From Hyphomicrobiales bacterium (GTDB taxonomy: Bacteria; Pseudomonadota; Alphaproteobacteria; Rhizobiales; Rhizobiaceae): DNA of 41,115 nucleotides. A program made the translations under genes and the position numbers. Location: the NCBI GenBank assembly GCA_017305835.1, contig JAFKJY010000083.1:1-41115 (forward strand). The letters run 5' to 3'. Below, one piece after another: positions 1 to 8,314 of this stretch; the first letter of the stretch is position 1; each line of letters opens with the position of its first letter. The notes under the pieces are model-generated. The model was given only the letters and a program-made list of their open reading frames with translations. It did not search any database and had not been told where the DNA came from.

Positions 1-41
1 GTATCTTCGCAATCGTCTCCACGACCAACATCCAAAACAAA

Positions 42-64
42 TGCCTCCGATCAAACCGGAGGCA
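42..64 (-). terminator. Leftward Rho-independent terminator-like hairpin
   Basis: A perfect 8-bp stem (TGCCTCCG at 42-49 with CGGAGGCA at 57-64) encloses a 7-nt loop. Read on the minus strand it is followed by TTTGTTTTGG, a T-rich tail, so it would stop leftward transcription. The nearest recognised leftward gene ends at 491, so it may serve an unseen transcript or be left from a rearrangement. Confidence 0.5.
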
Positions 65-86
65 GTGTGAAACACCTGCCGTTACA

Positions 87-143
87 GGGGTCCCTTTTGG
101 ATGCCGATCACCCCTGAAACGGGGTCCTTATTCCACGCCGAAA
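87..143. repeat. Tandem direct repeats resembling an IS21-family end
   Basis: Two related units of about 23 bp, at 87-109 and 121-143, each start with GGGGTCC, have a T-rich centre and end in GCCGA; they are spaced 34 bp apart. Arrays of GGGGTCC...GCCGAT-type repeats are, from memory, typical of the ends of IS21-family (istA/istB) elements in Proteobacteria. No istA or istB reading frame follows, so this would be a solo end or a remnant. The family assignment is inferred. Confidence 0.4.
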
Positions 144-490
144 CACAGCGGAATCGATGGAAGCCAAGGACTTCGACATCGAACTTTCTTGGATTCGGCG
201 GATTACCCTGAGCCCCTGGATGTCAGACGCGCTCAAGGAGTCGGTAAAGAAGACTCTTCGGGGAATCAACGATGATTGCCGCCGATTGTCGATCAGTCGC
301 TCCACATTGGTTGGCAACGACGTCTGGAAAGGGCTCACAGCAAAGGCCGTACTCGTGACATAGCCCGCCACTGAAGCAGTGATCTGGGTCGAGGAAGAGG
401 CATGATTGCCTGGCGGGCGAAACTGCTGAGAGGCGTGCCGTTGGGTGTTCGCCGAAGCCCGACAGTCCTCTCGCGGCACCTGCGCCGCCG

Positions 491-1402
491 CTAAGCGTCA
501 ATGATAAATGGAGGTCCGAAGCCGCCAACATATAGTCGTTTCAGTGACGGGCTATCGAGATCGACCTCGATTTCCGAGGTGAAGGGGACTGCATAAGTTT
601 GGGCGTCGAATCCCTTAAATGCGATCCCGGCAGCCTTCATTGCCTTAAATGCCTTGCAAACAGCGGAAACGAAAATGGGTATCAAATTCAGATATACTTG
701 ATCCTTCGGGTACCGGTCCTGCAAGCTGCGGTTGCGGATTGCCGGGAGTTTGAGCTCCAAATCGATGACTTTCAACCTCCACACAGCCTTGTCGCCGCGG
801 ACGGTGGTGTCGAGGTACGGCGAGGCGGATGAAGGGTCAAGCCGCGCGTCCAGATCATCCAGCCTGACGTAATGGGACATCTGAATTGGGGCGCCATGAC
901 GGGTGGGGTGACTCGCGAGAAGGAAGGAGGCCCCGCGCCAGCGATCCAGACCGGTATCGATGTACAGCCGCCGATTCATGCTCTGGAAGAGGTGATGGTG
1001 GCGATGATGTATGGCATTGCGTACCGCAATAAGCACGGTGGTATCGCCGTGATCGAAATATGGGAACAGTCTCTTCGAGACGTCATATAGCGTGTGGAAG
1101 GCCTCAAGCTTCATTTCGAAAGCACGATCCAGATTGTCGATCGCCTCCTCGGGATCCATTTTAAATAGCTCTCCAAAGCGGATGTGCGCCTCGACGTACA
1201 TCCGCATGGTGTTCGCTAAGCTTCCAATTGCTATCTCGATGCTCTGATCGCCGCTCAACCGTCTCGTTCCAATATGGTGGCCGTCGTACAGTCGCTGCAA
1301 CACAGCCGTGGCCCCTGTGACTCTCGCCGCGAAGCATTTCTTGTGGACCGCCGGTCTTGGTTGACCAAGATCAATGGCGGCATTTCCGCCTCTAAAGTCC
1401 AT
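491..1402 (-). CDS. Hypothetical protein with HEPN-like RNxxxH motif
   Basis: I do not recognise this 303-residue protein as a named family. It is soluble-looking, with no signal peptide or membrane segment. The first half appears helical (residues about 55-150) and holds the string AVRNAIHHRHHH, which fits the R-x4-H signature of HEPN-type RNases (RNAIHH). The second half is rich in beta-type sequence. The ATG at 1402 is preceded by GGGAGA about 12 bases upstream. Base composition is visibly lower in GC than in the genes to its right, and it stands alone beside IS-like repeats, so it is probably acquired DNA. A nuclease role is only suggested by the short motif; the reading frame itself is more secure than any function. 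Confidence 0.6.
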   Translation of the reverse strand: MDFRGGNAAIDLGQPRPAVHKKCFAARVTGATAVLQRLYDGHHIGTRRLSGDQSIEIAIGSLANTMRMYVEAHIRFGELFKMDPEEAIDNLDRAFEMKLEAFHTLYDVSKRLFPYFDHGDTTVLIAVRNAIHHRHHHLFQSMNRRLYIDTGLDRWRGASFLLASHPTRHGAPIQMSHYVRLDDLDARLDPSSASPYLDTTVRGDKAVWRLKVIDLELKLPAIRNRSLQDRYPKDQVYLNLIPIFVSAVCKAFKAMKAAGIAFKGFDAQTYAVPFTSEIEVDLDSPSLKRLYVGGFGPPFIIDA

Positions 1403-1784
1403 AAGCGGACCATCTCCCTACGGCCCGATAACCGACACCGAATATGTTGGCGAACTTGCGAGCCCGGGCGGTCGATGATCTGAGATCGACTGCTAGGCAA
1501 AGTTTGCCTCATCATCAGCTCAATAGCAGGTGAGCCGACCCGCCATATAGACGCTTGACGTCGCCCCGAGATCTGGGCACAGAGGTGATGCACAAATTGT
1601 GGCGAGGCTGCTTCGCCGGTCCGGATTTCCCAGCGATCTCAATGGTCTAGCTGGGGACGCGGGTTTGGCTGTCTCCAAATCCAGGTTCCCCAGCCAAAGC
1701 TTTCCAAAGCCGTTGATTTTATTCACAGGCCGCCGCTTCGGGCGGCGCGGCTGGCCTTGCATCCAGCCGCGTCGGGCAAGAGCC
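1403..1784. other. Intergenic region with inverted repeats
   Basis: No supported gene is seen. The stretch holds an 8-bp inverted repeat, GCTGGGGA (1650-1657) with TCCCCAGC (1687-1694), overlapped by a second one, TTTGGCT (1664-1670) with AGCCAAA (1692-1698). These arms interlock, so they could form alternative structures. A GC-rich hairpin near 1729-1746 is listed separately. The region marks the junction between the lower-GC accessory patch and the catabolic operon. Confidence 0.4.
1729..1746 (-). terminator. Candidate terminator of the catabolic operon
   Basis: GCCGCC (1729-1734) pairs with GGCGGC (1741-1746) around a GCTTCG loop. It lies 39 bp past the stop of the last operon gene. On the minus strand the following bases (CTGTGAATAAAATC) are not T-rich, so a Rho-independent role is uncertain. 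Confidence 0.3.
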
Positions 1785-3017
1785 TCACACGACGTTGAGC
1801 CGCAGCGGGATGGAGTTCAGCTCCTCGACGCCGTTCTCGCCGAGCAGCACCGTGCCGCCGACGCAGACGCGCTGGCCGTCGCGCAGCGCGTTCGGCTCGA
1901 AGGCGAAGGCGTGGCCCACCTCTATCTCGAAATCGCCGTCGCGGGCGACGCCGTTCGGCAGGCGCGGCAGCACCTTGAGCGCCGGGTCGACCTCGGGCCG
2001 CAGGCGCGTCGCGCTGTTGAAGATCGGTGCCACCGTCTGCACCATCGGCCCGGTGTTCCAGGTGCCCGAGCGCTGCAGCGGCTCCTCCATGATCGCGGCG
2101 AGCTCGGAGAAGCGCAGGCCCGGCCGCAGCGCCGCGATGCCGGCGTCGTAGGAGGCGACGCAGACCGCCTCCAGCTCGCGCAGCAGCGGGCTCGGCTCGC
2201 CGACAGACACATCGATCTGCTGCTGAGTCTCGATGCCGCCGTAGAAGGCGAAGATCTCGGCCGCGATGGTGTCGCCGCGCTTGAGCACATGCGGCGCGCC
2301 GCCCATGGCGAACCATTCCGGCACCTGCCAGGCGAACATGCTGTCGCCGGCGCGCTCCAGCATGAAGGGCCAGCGCACCCAGCCGCCGCCGGCCAGGATG
2401 GCATGGAAGGCGGCGGCCGCGATCTCGTGCTCGTTGCGGCCGGCGCGAGCCGCCTCGACGAAGGCGCGGCAGGCATCCTCGCCCAGCGAAGCCGCCTTGC
2501 GCAGCAGGACGCGCTCCTCGACGCTCTTGATGGCGACAATGCTCTCGTATTCGCCCGAGACGTCGGTCCATTGCACGCCCGGCAGCAGGCCGAGCAGGCG
2601 CGTCCAGGTGTTGTAGGAGACGACGCCGGCCCAGTCGCCGACCATGCGGCTGGTCAGCCCCACGACGCCGAGCCGGGCGCGGCCGAGCCCGAGGCTGCCG
2701 ATGCGGGCCGCGACGTTGGCGATCGAATCGCCCGCCACCCAGTCCTCGACCCAGCGCTGCCAGCGCTGGCCGGGCTTGTCGTAGCGGTCGAGCGGCACGT
2801 CGCCGATGAAGACCACCGGCTCGCCCTTGGCCGGCAGCAGTACGACGGAGCGCTTGGCCTCGTTGGTGATGTAGGAATCGGCGGCGTCACGGCCGGTGCC
2901 GAACACCACCACGCCGTCGAGCCCGTGCCGCGCCAGCATGGCCCGCACGGCCGCCCAGCGGCGGTCCCTCTCCTTCAGCGAAAGCGTCGGGTAGGCGCCG
3001 CGCAGATCGTCAGTCAT
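1785..3017 (-). CDS. M24-fold (creatinase/aminopeptidase P-like) hydrolase, metal ligands mostly lost
   Basis: The 410-residue protein has the two-part layout of family M24B: an N-terminal creatinase-type domain (about 15-150) and a pita-bread domain (about 165-405). In metal-dependent members the pita-bread domain carries Asp, Asp, His, Glu and Glu. Here the first Asp is Glu254, the second is Gln265, the GHGIG histidine segment is replaced by a WNTGPMV segment, Glu374 (FAFEPN) is kept, and the last Glu falls in GGTV instead of EDTV. Creatinase itself lacks metal, so a creatinase-like C-N hydrolase fits better than a peptidase. The ATG at 3017 follows GGAGG at good spacing; a TTG nine bases earlier sits too close to it. 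It is the last gene of the operon. The substrate is unknown. Confidence 0.85.
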   Translation of the reverse strand: MTDDLRGAYPTLSLKERDRRWAAVRAMLARHGLDGVVVFGTGRDAADSYITNEAKRSVVLLPAKGEPVVFIGDVPLDRYDKPGQRWQRWVEDWVAGDSIANVAARIGSLGLGRARLGVVGLTSRMVGDWAGVVSYNTWTRLLGLLPGVQWTDVSGEYESIVAIKSVEERVLLRKAASLGEDACRAFVEAARAGRNEHEIAAAAFHAILAGGGWVRWPFMLERAGDSMFAWQVPEWFAMGGAPHVLKRGDTIAAEIFAFYGGIETQQQIDVSVGEPSPLLRELEAVCVASYDAGIAALRPGLRFSELAAIMEEPLQRSGTWNTGPMVQTVAPIFNSATRLRPEVDPALKVLPRLPNGVARDGDFEIEVGHAFAFEPNALRDGQRVCVGGTVLLGENGVEELNSIPLRLNVV

Positions 3018-3071
3018 TTCAGGCAATCCTCCAGATCATCGAAACGTCGGTTGCGTGGTGCGGCCCACCGG

Positions 3072-4130
3072 TCACGCCGCATGTGTGAGGGCGCCGAGCT
3101 CGCGGCGCAGAGCGGCCGCGCTGCGGCGGATGAAGTCGATCGGCTCGCCGGCGGCGGCGGGCTGGCGCAGACGGACGGCGTCCGGGGCGCGGCCGGCCGT
3201 GACCTGCGCGGCATAGGCGCGCTCGAGCCGCAACAGTTCGTCCAGCTCGGTCGGCACGAGATCCGGGTGGCCAGCCATCCAGCGCGGGTCGCGGTGCGGG
3301 ATCGCCATCTCCGCCCTGCCCCGCAGGATGCCTTCGATGGACAGCATCCGCTCCGCGCCGTCCGGCCCGGCGCCCAGCGCGCCAAGCAGCGCGGGCCAGT
3401 CGATGACGCCCTCGCCGACGGGCATCAGGAAGCGTGCGAAGCCATCCGCCGTCGCGACCAGCGCGACGTCGCGGATGTGGGTGGCGCGGACATGAGGCGC
3501 GACGCGGCGGGCCGCCGCGACCGGCTCCTCGCCGCGGACAACCACATTGGCGGGGTCGAAGGTGATGCCGATCACGTCGGGGCCGACCGCCTCGACGATG
3601 CGCAGCAGCTCGAAGGTGGTGATCTCCTCATGCGTCTCGACGTTCAGATGCGAGCCGTGCGCCCGCAGCGCCGGCGCGAGCAGGCGCAGGAAGGCGACCG
3701 TCGCATCGAGCTGGTCCTCCCATGCGACGTCGGTGCGGAAACGGTCGAAGGCGAAGACGCCGAAATGTGCGAGATCGAACTGGTAGTTGCACAAAGCGGT
3801 CCACAGCTCGTGGATGCCGGCCTCGGCAGCCGCCTCGATCATGCGCTCCATCGCGCGGCGGTAATCGCCGCCGCCGAGCGCACGGATCTCGGGTGCCTCC
3901 GGCGTCGAGAAGGGATTGACCTTGCCGATGCCGGCCTCGATCCGCAGCCCCAGCGCACGCGCGCGGGCAGCGACGTCGCGCATCTCGCCTTCGTCGAGCG
4001 TCGGGCTCAGCTCGCGGACGGAGCGGAAGAACACGCCGTCCAGCCCCTCGCGCGCGACCTCGTCCAGCAGCCAGGCGGCGTCGTGCGCGCCGGCGCCCGG
4101 ATATTTGGTGCTGTCGACGCCGACGCGCAT
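3072..4130 (-). CDS. Sugar phosphate isomerase/epimerase-like TIM-barrel protein
   Basis: This 352-residue protein belongs to the AP-endonuclease-2/xylose-isomerase-like TIM-barrel superfamily. The usual metal-ligand pattern is visible: Glu in LNVETHEEIT, Asp in ITFDPANV, His in ATHIRDV and Glu in LSIEGIL. Members isomerise or epimerise sugars, or act as dehydratases or hydrolases on keto-acids. The closest relative in view is the paralogue at 5588-6628, which shares the VETHEEITT segment and the RFRTDV motif. It starts 4 bp after the FAD oxidase stop, so the two are translationally close. Flanking of the oxidase by two such paralogues suggests successive or alternative steps in one catabolic route. 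The exact reaction is not predictable. Confidence 0.88.
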   Translation of the reverse strand: MRVGVDSTKYPGAGAHDAAWLLDEVAREGLDGVFFRSVRELSPTLDEGEMRDVAARARALGLRIEAGIGKVNPFSTPEAPEIRALGGGDYRRAMERMIEAAAEAGIHELWTALCNYQFDLAHFGVFAFDRFRTDVAWEDQLDATVAFLRLLAPALRAHGSHLNVETHEEITTFELLRIVEAVGPDVIGITFDPANVVVRGEEPVAAARRVAPHVRATHIRDVALVATADGFARFLMPVGEGVIDWPALLGALGAGPDGAERMLSIEGILRGRAEMAIPHRDPRWMAGHPDLVPTELDELLRLERAYAAQVTAGRAPDAVRLRQPAAAGEPIDFIRRSAAALRRELGALTHAA

Positions 4131-4134
4131 GCCG

Positions 4135-5577
4135 CTATTTGCCGGCCCAGTCGGAGCCGGCCGGCGCCGTCTCCAGCGCCACGAGGCCGTGCGCGAAGAC
4201 GTTGCCGGGGTCGTATTTCGCCTTGAGGGCGGCGAGCCGGTCGTATTTCGGGCCGTAGACCTCGCGGGCGGACGCCGAATCGTGGTGCTCGGAGGTGAAG
4301 TTGATGTAGGTGCCGTTCTCCCACGGCGCGACTGCCGCGCCGAAGCGCTTCACCCAGGCCACCAGTTCGGGCCGCTCGTCAGGATATTCCCAGTCGGCGC
4401 CGATATTGCCGCCCCAGCGCGAATGGATGCCGGAGGTGGAATCGTTCCGGTGGTCGCGGGGCGTCAGCTTGCCGGCGATCAGCTCGAACGGGCACATGAC
4501 CTGATGGGCGATGAAGGCGCTCGAATTGAGCGAGCGGCCGGGATAGGCGTCGGCATGCTCGATGGCGATGTCGATCAGCTCGTCCGGCAGCTCGCGGAAC
4601 GCGACGTGGCGCCAGTAATGCGAGATGCCGTAGCGGAACTCGTCGTCGGTGGCGTGCTGCAGGGTGACGTGCGGCATCGAGCGCACGGCCTGGTAGATCG
4701 GCGTGTAGCCCTCGAACATCGGCGCCGACAGAGCCGGCTCGGCCGCCGGGTCGCCATAGGTGACGGTGGCGACCGAGATGATCGGCTTGCCGCGATGCGC
4801 GCGCGGCACCTGGCTCCAGTATTCCGGGCAGCGATAGAGCCTGACATAGGTGCCGACATTGTCGGGCATGCCCGGCCCGAGCTCGCGGAAGCGGCGCAGC
4901 AGCTCGCGGCGGTCGGCGGCGCCGAACAGGGCGAGCCGCACGGTGGCCAGTCCCGGCAGGTCGACATAGCGGAAGACGAAGCTGGTCGCGATGCCGAAAT
5001 TGTGGCCGGCGCCCTTGAGCGCCCAGAACAGGTCGGGGTCCGACTGCGCGCTGACGCCCCGTATCGCGCCGTCGGCGGTGACCAGCTCGACCTCCTGCAG
5101 GAACTCGACCGTAGCGCCGAACATGCGCGAGAGGTAGCCGACGCCGCCGCCGAGGGTGAGCCCGGCCACGCCGGTGTGCGAGACGACGCCCGCCGGCAGC
5201 GCGACGCCGTAGGGCTCGGCGGCGCGGTCGACGTCGCCCCAGCGGCAGCCGCCGCCGACGGTGAGGAGCCGCCTTGCGGTGTCGACCTTGACCTCGCGCA
5301 TCAGCCCCATGTCGATCAGCACGCTGCCGTCGGCGACCGAGGTGCCGGCGAGGTTGTGGCCGCCGCCGCGCACGGTGATCGAGACCTTGTTGCCAACGCA
5401 CCATTTCAGCGCGGCGGCCGCGTCGGCTGCATTGCGGCACCGCACGATCGCCGCGGGATACTGGTCGATATCGGCGTTCCAGACCCGGCGAAGGGTCTCG
5501 TAGCCGGGCTGGCCCGGGAACACGACGGCGCATTCGACCGCCGCATCCAGGCCCGCAGGCAGAGTGACGCTGCGCAT
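4135..5577 (-). CDS. BBE-type FAD-linked oxidase
   Basis: The 480-residue protein has a PCMH-type FAD-binding domain (about 35-215) and a C-terminal berberine-bridge (BBE) segment ending in YGPKYDRLAALKAKYDPGN. The motif RGGGHN carries His74, the expected 8-alpha covalent FAD anchor. The second anchor, a Cys found in bicovalent members, is absent: the equivalent stretch reads VVSHTGVAG. This resembles 6-hydroxynicotine oxidase and related enzymes that oxidise C-N or C-O bonds with oxygen. There is no signal peptide, so it is probably cytoplasmic. Two ATG codons stand in tandem (5580, 5577); the second has the better spacing from GAGGAG. It lies 10 bp after the upstream isomerase gene. It is probably the oxidative step on the imported compound. 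Confidence 0.9.
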   Translation of the reverse strand: MRSVTLPAGLDAAVECAVVFPGQPGYETLRRVWNADIDQYPAAIVRCRNAADAAAALKWCVGNKVSITVRGGGHNLAGTSVADGSVLIDMGLMREVKVDTARRLLTVGGGCRWGDVDRAAEPYGVALPAGVVSHTGVAGLTLGGGVGYLSRMFGATVEFLQEVELVTADGAIRGVSAQSDPDLFWALKGAGHNFGIATSFVFRYVDLPGLATVRLALFGAADRRELLRRFRELGPGMPDNVGTYVRLYRCPEYWSQVPRAHRGKPIISVATVTYGDPAAEPALSAPMFEGYTPIYQAVRSMPHVTLQHATDDEFRYGISHYWRHVAFRELPDELIDIAIEHADAYPGRSLNSSAFIAHQVMCPFELIAGKLTPRDHRNDSTSGIHSRWGGNIGADWEYPDERPELVAWVKRFGAAVAPWENGTYINFTSEHHDSASAREVYGPKYDRLAALKAKYDPGNVFAHGLVALETAPAGSDWAGK

Positions 5578-5587
5578 CATCTTCTCC

Positions 5588-6628
5588 TCATGGGTTCCGT
5601 GCATCGAAATGGCCCCGCAGCGCGTCGAGCGAGACGCGCAGGAAGGCCAGGTGGTCCTCGCGCGCATCGGCCGCCAGCGGGGCGAAGCCGTCGCGCAGGG
5701 CGGGATCGGCCGCGCCGGCCTCGGCGAGGCGCTCGATCTCTGCGATCTCTTCCGCATCGAGGTCGGGATGGGCGTCCCGCCACGCCGGATCGTCGGGCGC
5801 GAGCAGCATGCGCGCCCGCGTGCCGCCGACGCCCTCGATGAACAGCGCCGCATCCTCTGGTGCCGCGGAAAGCGCGGCCAGCAGCGCCGGCCAGTCGATC
5901 TGCCCGCGCCCGATCGGCGCGAGATGGCGCGCGATGCCGCCCTCGCCGCGCACCAGCACGGCGTCGCGCAGATGCGTCAGATGCGTGTAGGGCGCAACGC
6001 GGCGGGCGGCCGGCAGGAACGCCTCGCCGCGGACGGGCAGGTTGGCCGGGTCGAGGCAGACGCCGACGAGGTCGGGGCCGACCGCCTCGATCAGCCGAAG
6101 GATCTCGTGGGTGGTGATCTCCTCATGCGTCTCGACGTTGAGCCGCACGCCGGTCGCGCGCAGCGCCGGCGCCAGCCTTTCGAGGAAGCGCCGCGTCGCC
6201 TCGAGCTGGGCCGGCCAGCCGACGTCGGTGCGGAAGCGGTCGAAGCAGAAGGGCGCGGGAAACTGCGGCTTGTAGCCGCCGGTGGCGGTCCAGGCCTCCA
6301 GCCAGCCGTTTTCGGCGCAGACCCGCAGCATCCGCTCCATGCCGGCGAGGTAGCTGCCCTCGCCCAGCCGGCGGATGCGCGGCAACTCGGCCGTCATGTA
6401 GGGGTTGATCTTGCCCAGCCCGACCCGGACGACGAAGCCGCGGTCCCGCGCCGCGTGGGCGAAGCGGGCGATGTCGCCGGCGTCGAGCGTGGGGAAGGCG
6501 TCGTCGAGCGCGCGCACGAGGATGCCGCGCAGCCCCAGCCCTTCGAGCACGTCGAGCGTGGCGACGGGATCGGCGGCGAGCTGCGACGCGCCGTCCCTGA
6601 ACTTGACGTCGGCCCCGACGGCGATCAT
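5588..6628 (-). CDS. Sugar phosphate isomerase/epimerase-like TIM-barrel protein (paralogue)
   Basis: This 346-residue TIM-barrel protein is a paralogue of the one at 3072-4130. The metal-ligand positions are conserved: Glu in LNVETHEEITT, Asp in VCLDPANL, His in LTHLRDA and Glu in LFIEGVGG. The ATG at 6628 overlaps the stop of the upstream ATPase gene in an ATGA arrangement, which fixes the start and ties it to the transporter operon; a longer in-frame extension reads through the ATPase gene and is not credible. It may have a different substrate from its paralogue or form a heteromer with it. The reaction is unknown. Confidence 0.88.
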   Translation of the reverse strand: MIAVGADVKFRDGASQLAADPVATLDVLEGLGLRGILVRALDDAFPTLDAGDIARFAHAARDRGFVVRVGLGKINPYMTAELPRIRRLGEGSYLAGMERMLRVCAENGWLEAWTATGGYKPQFPAPFCFDRFRTDVGWPAQLEATRRFLERLAPALRATGVRLNVETHEEITTHEILRLIEAVGPDLVGVCLDPANLPVRGEAFLPAARRVAPYTHLTHLRDAVLVRGEGGIARHLAPIGRGQIDWPALLAALSAAPEDAALFIEGVGGTRARMLLAPDDPAWRDAHPDLDAEEIAEIERLAEAGAADPALRDGFAPLAADAREDHLAFLRVSLDALRGHFDARNP

Positions 6629-7440
6629 CGGATCGCCGCCAGGCGCTTCAGCCGCGCGGCGCGGCGCGCGCGCTCGGCCTGCGGGTCGGGCTCGGCCACG
6701 GCGTCGAGCAGCTCGCGCGTGTAGGCCGCCTTCGGCGCGCCGTAGACCTCGTCGACCGTGCCGGCCTCCTCGACGATGCCGTGGTGCAGCACGACGACCC
6801 GCGAGCAGAGATATTTCACCACCGCGAGGTCGTGCGCGACGAACAGGATCGTCAGCCCCAGCTCCTTCTGCATGTCGCGCAGCAGGTTGAGCACCTGCGC
6901 CTGCACCGAGACGTCGAGCGCCGAGACCGGCTCGTCGCACAGCAGCACCTTCGGCTCCACCGTCAGCGCGCGGATGATGGCGATGCGCTGGCGCTGGCCG
7001 CCCGAGAAATGCTTCGGGTAGCGCGACAGGTGCTCCTCCTTCAGCCCCAGCCGGTGCAGCAGATGGAGGATGCGCTCCTGCCGCTGGCGCGCCGAGAAGC
7101 CGCCGACGACGAGCATGGGCTCCTCGAGGATCTGCTGGACCGTCATGCGCGGGTCGAGGCTCGAATAAGGATCCTGGAAGATCATCTGCACGTCGCGCCG
7201 GTATTGCCGGCGCTCGGCGGCCGTGGCGGCGGCGAGGTCGATGCCGCGATAGGCGATGCGGCCGGAGGTCTGCTGCGCGAGCCCGACGAGGCAGCGGATG
7301 ACGGTCGACTTGCCCGAGCCGGATTCGCCGACGAGGCCCAGCACCTCGCCTGCCCTGAGCTCGAACGAGACGTTGTCGAGCGCGCTCAGGATGCCGAACC
7401 GCTTGGTCAGGCCCGCGACCTCGATGAGGACCTCACTCAT
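6625..7440 (-). CDS. Peptide/opine ABC transporter ATPase, DppF/OppF type
   Basis: This is the second of two ATPases of the importer, 271 residues long. Walker A is GESGSGKS at about 38-45, the signature is FSGGQRQR, and Walker B ends in LLCDEPVSALD. It hydrolyses ATP at the cytoplasmic face of the permease pair. Its first codons overlap the end of the DppD-like gene by 8 bp, and its stop overlaps the next start by 4 bp. At 271 residues it is shorter than classical OppF because the C-terminal oligopeptide-family extension is reduced. The substrate class (di- or oligopeptide, opine, nickel) cannot be read from an ATPase. Confidence 0.92.
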   Translation of the reverse strand: MSEVLIEVAGLTKRFGILSALDNVSFELRAGEVLGLVGESGSGKSTVIRCLVGLAQQTSGRIAYRGIDLAAATAAERRQYRRDVQMIFQDPYSSLDPRMTVQQILEEPMLVVGGFSARQRQERILHLLHRLGLKEEHLSRYPKHFSGGQRQRIAIIRALTVEPKVLLCDEPVSALDVSVQAQVLNLLRDMQKELGLTILFVAHDLAVVKYLCSRVVVLHHGIVEEAGTVDEVYGAPKAAYTRELLDAVAEPDPQAERARRAARLKRLAAIR

Positions 7441-8314
7441 CGGCCGCTCCCCCGTTGCGGGCCATGTACTCGTCGACGGTGCTGAGCCGCACCGACGGGT
7501 CCGAGGTCAGCCGCGGGATCGAGCCGATCAGGCCGCGCGTGTAGGGGTGGCGCGGCGAGGCGAACAGCCCGTCGACGTCGCGCTTCTCGACGAACTCGCC
7601 GCGATACATGACGATCACCTGGTGGGCGAGGCCGGCGACGATCGACAGGTCGTGGGTGATGAACAGCACGGCGAGGCCGAGCTCGCTCGACTGCTCGACG
7701 ATCAGGTCGAGGACCTGCTCCTGCACCCGAACGTCGAGCGCGGTGGTCGGCTCGTCGGCGATCAGCAGCCGCGGCCGGCCGATCAGCGCGGCCGCCATGA
7801 CGACGCGCTGGCGCATGCCGCCCGAGAACTCGCCCGGATAGGAGCGCAGCCGCTCCTTCGCCCGCGGCACCCGCAGCCAGTCCAGCATCTCGGCGGCGCG
7901 CGCCAGCGCCTCCTTCTTCGGCACGCCGCGCACGGTGAGCGGCTCGGCCACCTGCTCGCCGATGGTCAGCACCGGGTTGAGCGCCGTCATCGGGTCCTGG
8001 AAGATCATCGAGATGTCGTCGCCGCGGATGCGGCGCAGCACCGGCTCCGGCGCGCCGACCAGCTCGCGGCCGTCCCAGCGGATCGAGCCGGAGAGCCGCA
8101 GGCCGGGATCGAGCCGCAGGATGGCGCGCGCCGTCAGCGACTTGCCGGAACCGGACTCGCCCACCAGCGCGACGCGCTCGCCCGGCCGGATCGCATAGGA
8201 GACGTCGCTGACCAGCGTCAGGTCGCCGGCGCTCGCGCCGTCGATCCGCCGGCCGGCCGGGACGGCGATGCTCAGCCGCTCGACCTCGAGCAGCGGCGCG
8301 GCCCCGTCCGTCAT
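7433..8314 (-). CDS. Peptide/opine ABC transporter ATPase, DppD/OppD type
   Basis: The first importer ATPase, 293 residues. Walker A GESGSGKS lies at about 52-59, the signature is FSGGMRQR, and Walker B reads LLIADEPTTALD. Near the C terminus the HPYTRGL motif matches the oligopeptide/dipeptide C-terminal region typical of DppD/OppD. The start is the ATG at 8314, which overlaps the upstream permease stop (ATGA). A longer in-frame extension runs antisense-like through the permease gene and is a shadow. It would form a heterodimer with the product of 6625-7440. Confidence 0.92.
   Translation of the reverse strand: MTDGAAPLLEVERLSIAVPAGRRIDGASAGDLTLVSDVSYAIRPGERVALVGESGSGKSLTARAILRLDPGLRLSGSIRWDGRELVGAPEPVLRRIRGDDISMIFQDPMTALNPVLTIGEQVAEPLTVRGVPKKEALARAAEMLDWLRVPRAKERLRSYPGEFSGGMRQRVVMAAALIGRPRLLIADEPTTALDVRVQEQVLDLIVEQSSELGLAVLFITHDLSIVAGLAHQVIVMYRGEFVEKRDVDGLFASPRHPYTRGLIGSIPRLTSDPSVRLSTVDEYMARNGGAADE

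Larger units (their letters stand above)
1..490. other. Non-coding left edge with repeats and hairpins
   Basis: No convincing gene is seen. A 68-codon frame at 157-363 (+) starts with ATG, but it has only a weak ribosome-binding site and resembles nothing I recognise. Right at its stop is an inverted repeat, GCCCGCCA (363-370) with TGGCGGGC (411-418), which also contains a small CACTG-AAG-CAGTG hairpin (369-381). With the terminator-like hairpin and the IS-like repeats further left, the stretch looks like a degraded accessory or mobile-element boundary. Confidence 0.4.

Noticed and set aside
157..363. A 68-codon plus-strand frame near the left edge
   Set aside because: It has only a weak ribosome-binding site, no recognised family, and competing frames on the other strand; not enough to call a gene.
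1650..1700. A possible tRNA 3' end or attachment-site fragment
   Set aside because: The inverted arms span only about 45 bases, and no T-loop (GTTCRA) or anticodon arm can be drawn, so it is only an inverted repeat.
1599..4226. An 875-codon open frame on the plus strand opposite the M24 and isomerase genes
   Set aside because: It is codon-aligned antisense to real genes with clear family motifs; the same codon-avoidance effect explains it.
5578..5853. A longer N terminus for the FAD oxidase
   Set aside because: It would overlap the upstream isomerase gene heavily and is Arg/Ser-rich shadow sequence; the GAGGAG site and the paired ATG codons fix the start at 5577/5580.
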